Part shown: piece after piece, positions 33,238-36,880 of the stretch
How the letters are laid out: every line of letters begins with the position of its first letter
How positions within the stretch are numbered: the stretch's first letter is position 1
NCBI GenBank assembly: GCA_021324415.1
Contig: JAJPJF010000279.1
Span: 1 to 36,880 of the forward strand
Reading direction: 5' to 3'
Origin: Nostocales cyanobacterium Centralia_MAG_434
Lineage (GTDB): Bacteria > Cyanobacteriota > Cyanobacteriia > Cyanobacteriales > Nostocaceae
DNA: 36,880 nucleotides
Notes under the pieces: generated by a model
Told to the model about the DNA's origin: nothing
The model's input: only the letters and a program-made list of their open reading frames with translations
Database searches by the model: none
Program-made: the position numbers and the translations under genes

Positions 33238-35328
33238 CTATGGAATGTTGACGCTAGGCTGTTGACTCTTACTCAACTCTTGTTGTGCTTGGTTTTTGGC
33301 ATTTATTGCTGGTTGATAATCTGGTTTAATTTTAATAGCTCTGTCATAAGATAATATTGCCTCTTGATACCTTTTTAAATTCAATAAGGCATCACCTCTG
33401 CTATACCAACTTTCGTAGTGATTTGGTTTGTAACGAATCGCTCTATTATAAGATGCGATCGCTTCTGGATATTTGTGTAAATTGTATAGCGAATTTCCTC
33501 GACTATACCAAACTTGATAGTCATTTCTAAGGGATTCAATTGCCTTATTATAAGATTCGACTGCTTCTTGATAACGTTGAAGTTGATGAAGTGACCAGCC
33601 TCGACCGTACCATGCCTTATAGTTATTTTGATTATACTTAATGACTTGATCAAAAGATTCTATAGCTTCTGGATAGCGTTGCAAATTGAGCAGTGTATTA
33701 CCTCTTGATAACCAAGCTTGATAATGATTTGGTTTGTATTGTACTGCTTTATCATAAGCAGCAAAAGCATCTTGAAAACGACCTAAATTAACTAGAACAT
33801 TTCCCTGATTGTACCAAGCTTGTTCATAATCTGGTTTGAACTTGATTGCTTTGTTATATGCTGCTAGTGCTTGTTCGTACTGCTTTAAATTCTGTAAGGC
33901 CCAGCCTTTATTGTACCAAGCTTCATAATAGTCTTGTTTCAATTCGATTGCTTTCTCATAGGATTTAACTGCTTGGTCATTTTGGTTGAGATGACTCAAA
34001 GCCTCACCTTTTGCATTCCACACTTCTGGATCTTTATTTTGTTGGAGTTGTAAGGTTTTATCAAAGGAGGCTATTGCTTCTTGATATCTCTGCAAATGAT
34101 TTAATACAAAACTACGTCCACGCCAAGCTTCTAAATAGTTGGGCTGAATTTGGATTGCTTTATCATAGGCTGTGAGTGCTTCTTGATATTCTTTCAATTC
34201 AGACAATGTTTGAGCTTGTCCATTCCATGCTTGAGCATAATTGGGTTGGATTTTTGCAGCTTGTTCATAAGCATTTAAAGCATCTTTGTAGCGTTGTAAT
34301 TCATAAAGTGTGTTTGCTTGCTTATAAAGTTCAGTAGCATTTGCAGAATTAATAATATGATTAATATATGAATAAGATATTGCACTTGCACTTATAAAAA
34401 GTATACCTAAAAGACCTTTAACAAACCAACTATTTTGAGATTTAGTAATTTGAATACTACTTTTCTGCGAAGATGGAAGATTCAGAGCAATTGTCTGAGA
34501 ATGAGAATTCTTTAAATCTTTGAGTGCTTGAAGAGCATCTGTTGCTGAAGGATAGCGTTGACGAAAATCATAATATATCATCTTATTTAAAATTTTGGCA
34601 AAATCTTCATCCACCGTAGCGTTATTTTGCCAGATAATCTCATTAGTTTCTACATCCTTTTCAAACTGATCAGGAGAGAGTCCAGTTAGAGCTTGGATAC
34701 CAATAATTCCTACTGCATAGATATCACTACTGAACTTTGGATCACCTTGAGCTTGTTCTGGTGGTGTATATCCAGGAGTACCTATAGCAACAGTAAATTT
34801 TGTTTTCCCAATAGGATTTACTACCTGAGTGGTAATTTGTTTAACCGCCCCAAAGTCAATTAAAAATAATTTACTATCTTGCTTATGTCTAATAATATTA
34901 TGTGGATTGACATCCCGATGAATCACCTTTTGCTGATGGACAAACTTTAAGATTTCTAGAATTTCTTGTAAAAGAAAAAGCACCTTTTCTTGGCTCAGTG
35001 GCTTTCCAGGTATGATTTCTTGGCTAAGATTGTGACCCTCAATGAATTCTTGTACAAGATAGAATTCTTCATTTTCTTCAAAGTAAGCTAAAAGCTGAGG
35101 AATATGCTCATGAGTACCTAATTGAAACAAAACTTGAGCTTCTGTATCAAACAAACGTCTAGCTGTTTGCAAACTTACAGGATCATTTGCCTGAGGTTTG
35201 AGTTTTTTGACAACACATTGGGGTGAACCGGGCAGTTGTGTATCATAAGCAACAAAGGTTTCTCCAAATCCTCCTCCTCCCAAATGGCTAATAATCTGGT
35301 ATCTTCCAACAAGTTTGTTTCCTAGCAT
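33238..35328 (-). CDS. Ser/Thr protein kinase with transmembrane helix and ten TPR repeats
   Basis: 696 residues. Kinase domain about 8-275 has GGGGFGETF, VVKKLK, catalytic loop HRDVNPHN and DFGAVK, and the PPEQ after the activation loop. The Lys usual two residues after HRD is Asn here, although HRD Asp, the metal Asn and DFG are present, so activity remains likely. A Ser/Gln linker is followed by one membrane helix (WFVKGLLGILFISASAISYS). After it come ten consecutive 34-residue TPR units with the consensus AWYxxGxxLxxLxRYxEAIxSYDKAI. The TPRs would lie on the far side of the membrane, outside the cytoplasm, if the kinase is inside (inference). Partners are unknown. The ATG is clear. Only 47 bases separate its stop from that of the plus-strand kinase. 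Confidence 0.94.
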   Translation of the reverse strand: MLGNKLVGRYQIISHLGGGGFGETFVAYDTQLPGSPQCVVKKLKPQANDPVSLQTARRLFDTEAQVLFQLGTHEHIPQLLAYFEENEEFYLVQEFIEGHNLSQEIIPGKPLSQEKVLFLLQEILEILKFVHQQKVIHRDVNPHNIIRHKQDSKLFLIDFGAVKQITTQVVNPIGKTKFTVAIGTPGYTPPEQAQGDPKFSSDIYAVGIIGIQALTGLSPDQFEKDVETNEIIWQNNATVDEDFAKILNKMIYYDFRQRYPSATDALQALKDLKNSHSQTIALNLPSSQKSSIQITKSQNSWFVKGLLGILFISASAISYSYINHIINSANATELYKQANTLYELQRYKDALNAYEQAAKIQPNYAQAWNGQAQTLSELKEYQEALTAYDKAIQIQPNYLEAWRGRSFVLNHLQRYQEAIASFDKTLQLQQNKDPEVWNAKGEALSHLNQNDQAVKSYEKAIELKQDYYEAWYNKGWALQNLKQYEQALAAYNKAIKFKPDYEQAWYNQGNVLVNLGRFQDAFAAYDKAVQYKPNHYQAWLSRGNTLLNLQRYPEAIESFDQVIKYNQNNYKAWYGRGWSLHQLQRYQEAVESYNKAIESLRNDYQVWYSRGNSLYNLHKYPEAIASYNRAIRYKPNHYESWYSRGDALLNLKRYQEAILSYDRAIKIKPDYQPAINAKNQAQQELSKSQQPSVNIP

Positions 35329-35384
35329 TTGGTTTGCCTAGTCTAATGCACTACGGATCTGATTCCAATCTTGCCACAGCTTTA

Positions 35385-35445
35385 GAGGGGCAGGGGGGTA
35401 GGGGGGAAAAGGGAGACAAGGGAGACAAGGGAGACAAGGGGAAGA
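35385..35445 (+). repeat. G-rich tract with GGGAGACAA repeats
   Basis: G-runs of 4, 6 and 6 are followed by three tandem GGGAGACAA units and a final GGGG. Eight or so G-runs close together could fold as a G-quadruplex. The tract lies in the 157-base divergent promoter region of the kinase and the rhomboid-like gene, close to an inverted GTTAGGA heptamer (ATTCCTAACTCCTC, 35469-35482). It is the inverse counterpart of the C-rich module at 23641-23682. Confidence 0.8.
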
Positions 35446-35485
35446 TCTTATACTATGCCCTATGCCCCATTCCTAACTCCTCATA

Positions 35486-36184
35486 ATGATTCCTATTACT
35501 GACAACGTTCTGAACCGCAGAAAGCCGATAGTTACTTACTATTTGATTGGTATTAATATTGTCTTTTTCTTATGGGAGCTAAAACTAGAGCTTAGCGATC
35601 AGTTACAAGACTTTATCAATAGTTGGGGCATTATCCCTGCACTTTTTAGCGATGCACTTACTCATGCACTGGGTGGTAATGCAGCAGCTGGCATAGTTGT
35701 GCTAATACATTTGCCATCGCTGTTAATAGGAATATTTCTTTATAGTAGCTTTAGTCAAATATTGGGTAATTTGATATTTTTATGGGTTTTTGGCAAAACT
35801 ATCGAAAATACCATTGGTCATTGCCGATTTTTAGGATTCTACTTAATTGCTGGGATTTTGAGTAGCTTACTACAAATTTTGATGGAACCAAGCTTGACAG
35901 CACCGATCATTGGGTCAAACGGGGTTATTGCGTCTATTCTGGGAGCTTATATCTCGGCATTCCCCAAAGCCAAAATTGACACAATTTTACCAATCGTCAT
36001 AGTCTTTATACCCGTAGAGTTACCAGCTTTTATTTATCTCTTCTGGTGGTTTGTACAACAGTTATTTTACAGTATTGGTAGTTTGGACGTGTACAGCAGT
36101 GTCGGGCAAAGTGGTAGTAGTTACTTGGTACAGGTTGTGGGATTGTTGTTCGGTGCAGCTTTCATGCGGTTTCTAAGGCGTTAG
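35486..36184 (+). CDS. Rhomboid-family membrane protein lacking catalytic residues
   Basis: A 232-residue integral membrane protein with about six helices and the rhomboid fold: MIPITDNVLNRRKPIVTYYL start, GNLIFLWVFGKTIEN (94-108), GSNGVIASILGAY (143-155) and a last helix with VVGLLFGAAF. Active rhomboids use Ser in G-x-S-G and His in the last core helix. Here the Ser position is Asn145 and the His position is Gln216. The outer His of H-x-x-x-N is Gln91 (Asn95 kept). Codons confirm these (AAC, CAG). It should therefore be a pseudoprotease that can still bind membrane substrates, like iRhoms and derlins (inference). Length is normal and the frame intact, arguing against simple decay. The first ATG follows the heptamer word TAACTCCTCATA. 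Confidence 0.85.
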   Translation: MIPITDNVLNRRKPIVTYYLIGINIVFFLWELKLELSDQLQDFINSWGIIPALFSDALTHALGGNAAAGIVVLIHLPSLLIGIFLYSSFSQILGNLIFLWVFGKTIENTIGHCRFLGFYLIAGILSSLLQILMEPSLTAPIIGSNGVIASILGAYISAFPKAKIDTILPIVIVFIPVELPAFIYLFWWFVQQLFYSIGSLDVYSSVGQSGSSYLVQVVGLLFGAAFMRFLRR

Positions 36185-36387
36185 ATGACGACCATACCAG
36201 TTACAGACTTGGGAGAGTCAAAGCAGTAGCAACCCTTAACAAGTGTTAACTATTGTATAGCTCAAAATCATGAGATTTCTTTAACATAGTTATAGACCTC
36301 ACTCCTTGTGTGTGGTTGTGTGTTTTAGAACTTAGTTGTTACTTGGTCAGGGGATACAATCTCTTGACCATTTTCCTATTTGACACT

Positions 36388-36451
36388 CTCCTAGCCTTTA
36401 GGTAGGAGATTTTTAGGACATCACTGTCCTAATAACCTGATTACTCAGGTT
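36388..36451. other. Three consecutive hairpins, possible IS200/IS605-type end or structured RNA
   Basis: Hairpin 1 is CTCCTA-G-CCT-TT-AGG-TAGGAG (36388-36408). Hairpin 2 is AGGACA-TCAC-TGTCCT (36415-36430). Hairpin 3 is AACCTGA-TTAC-TCAGGTT (36434-36451). They are separated by only 3-6 bases, and TTGACACTCTCCT just before hairpin 1 resembles words next to IS200/IS605-type elements in cyanobacteria. No transposase or TnpB ORF is in the window. Confidence 0.4.
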
Positions 36452-36475
36452 TCCAGGCTCATTTATATATTTCTG

Positions 36476-36551
36476 ATATAGCAACTCCCAAATCATTCGT
36501 GAGAAGCGAGAATCCCGGTTTCTTCAAGAAACCGGGATTCTGAGCCTTTTA
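36476..36551 (-). repeat. Dispersed palindrome, copy 3, inverted relative to copy 2
   Basis: The core 36509-36541 is a perfect 16+1+16 palindrome identical to copy 1. The flanks TATAGCAACTCCCAAATCAT with TCGTGAGAA on the left and GAGCCTTTTA on the right are the reverse complement of those at copy 2, with few changes. This shows a mobile or copied unit of about 75 bases. Confidence 0.88.
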
Positions 36552-36880
36552 ATTTTTACCAATCCTACACAGATTGCCATAGATCAATAAATAAACCTTA
36601 AAAAGGTAAATTTGTGACTTTTTTAAAATTAAATTTGATCTACTCTGGATAGCGATTAATCTTATGAAATTGTAACATCTAGATACATACAATACAATAG
36701 CAGGAGGTTTTATTAAAGTCATTTTCATTGCTTTTAGACGTGATGGATAAGATATTGCTACTATCAGTTTTAATGGTTCTTCAGTACTTGTTATGCTAAA
36801 CTAACAATTAAAATGCCAATTCAATAAGCATCGAATTCGGAAATTATCAAAGTTTCTAAATCCATAAGCCGAGCGTTTAA

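Larger units (their letters stand above)
36185..36880. other. Gene-free right end of the window
   Basis: 696 bases without a supported ORF. It contains TTAACAAGTGTTAA (about 36236-36249), a cluster of three hairpins (36388-36451), the third dispersed palindrome (36476-36551), and then AT-rich DNA that may be upstream of a gene beyond the window. Confidence 0.5.

Noticed and set aside
36710-36770. Possible small gene after AGGAGG near 36702-36707.
   Set aside because: The ribosome-like site is followed by no ATG, GTG or TTG at a proper distance, and the frame stops within about 20 codons.

Overview
The window looks like chromosomal DNA of a filamentous, probably heterocyst- or hormogonium-forming cyanobacterium (Nostocales-like). 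The evidence is: many HIP1 octamers (GCGATCGC) scattered through genes; heptameric GTTAGGA short tandem repeats; other dispersed palindromes typical of these genomes; a ferredoxin-type sulfite reductase; cyanobacterial Ser/Thr kinases with TPR repeats; and a complete hmp-type chemotaxis locus next to its coiled-coil partner HmpF. The species is not identified.

Layout. 1-3231: a Uma2-family (DUF820) gene, then a prolyl oligopeptidase on the minus strand. 3310-14076 (minus strand): a five-gene Pil-Chp/hmp chemosensory operon read hmpA (PATAN + receiver), hmpB (CheY), hmpC (CheW), hmpD (membrane MCP with TPRs), hmpE (giant hybrid CheA). Divergent from it, 14490-16250, is the coiled-coil protein hmpF. 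In Nostoc punctiforme these proteins control type IV pilus activity and directional gliding of hormogonia, so about 13 kb here is a motility control island. 16270-20302: tilS and a two-domain M16 zinc protease, divergent, with a candidate small RNA or attenuator between them. 20440-23448: tRNA-Arg(TCT), a conserved unknown protein, and a two-gene unit of a multi-pass membrane protein and a helix-turn-helix protein. 23450-25939: repeat-rich DNA, a folded leader, and sulfite reductase carrying an unusual C-terminal ribbon-helix-helix-like domain. 26117-28645: a VapB-like antitoxin with a broken VapC toxin, an ArsR/DUF2087 regulator with a near-perfect palindromic operator, rsmE, and a DUF937 protein. 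29131-36184: a membrane-anchored DUF697 GTPase, two convergent Ser/Thr kinases with different repeat tails, and a rhomboid-fold protein that has lost its catalytic residues. 36185-36880 has no gene but holds three back-to-back hairpins and a dispersed palindrome.

How the genes work together. Only the hmp cluster is a clear multi-gene system: the receptor HmpD, adaptor HmpC and kinase HmpE would signal to HmpB and HmpA, with HmpF acting at the pilus motor. In this copy the HmpA receiver has Asn at the phospho-Asp position, and the HmpE linker is about 980 residues long. Most other genes are single housekeeping or accessory units separated by repeat modules.

Most unusual observations: the sulfite reductase-RHH fusion, the catalytically dead rhomboid, the HmpA pseudo-receiver, the Yfr1-like hairpin/unpaired/terminator unit upstream of the M16 protease, the folded leader before sir, and the paired inverted repeats between hmpA and hmpF. 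All functional statements are from reading the sequence; no database search was run.
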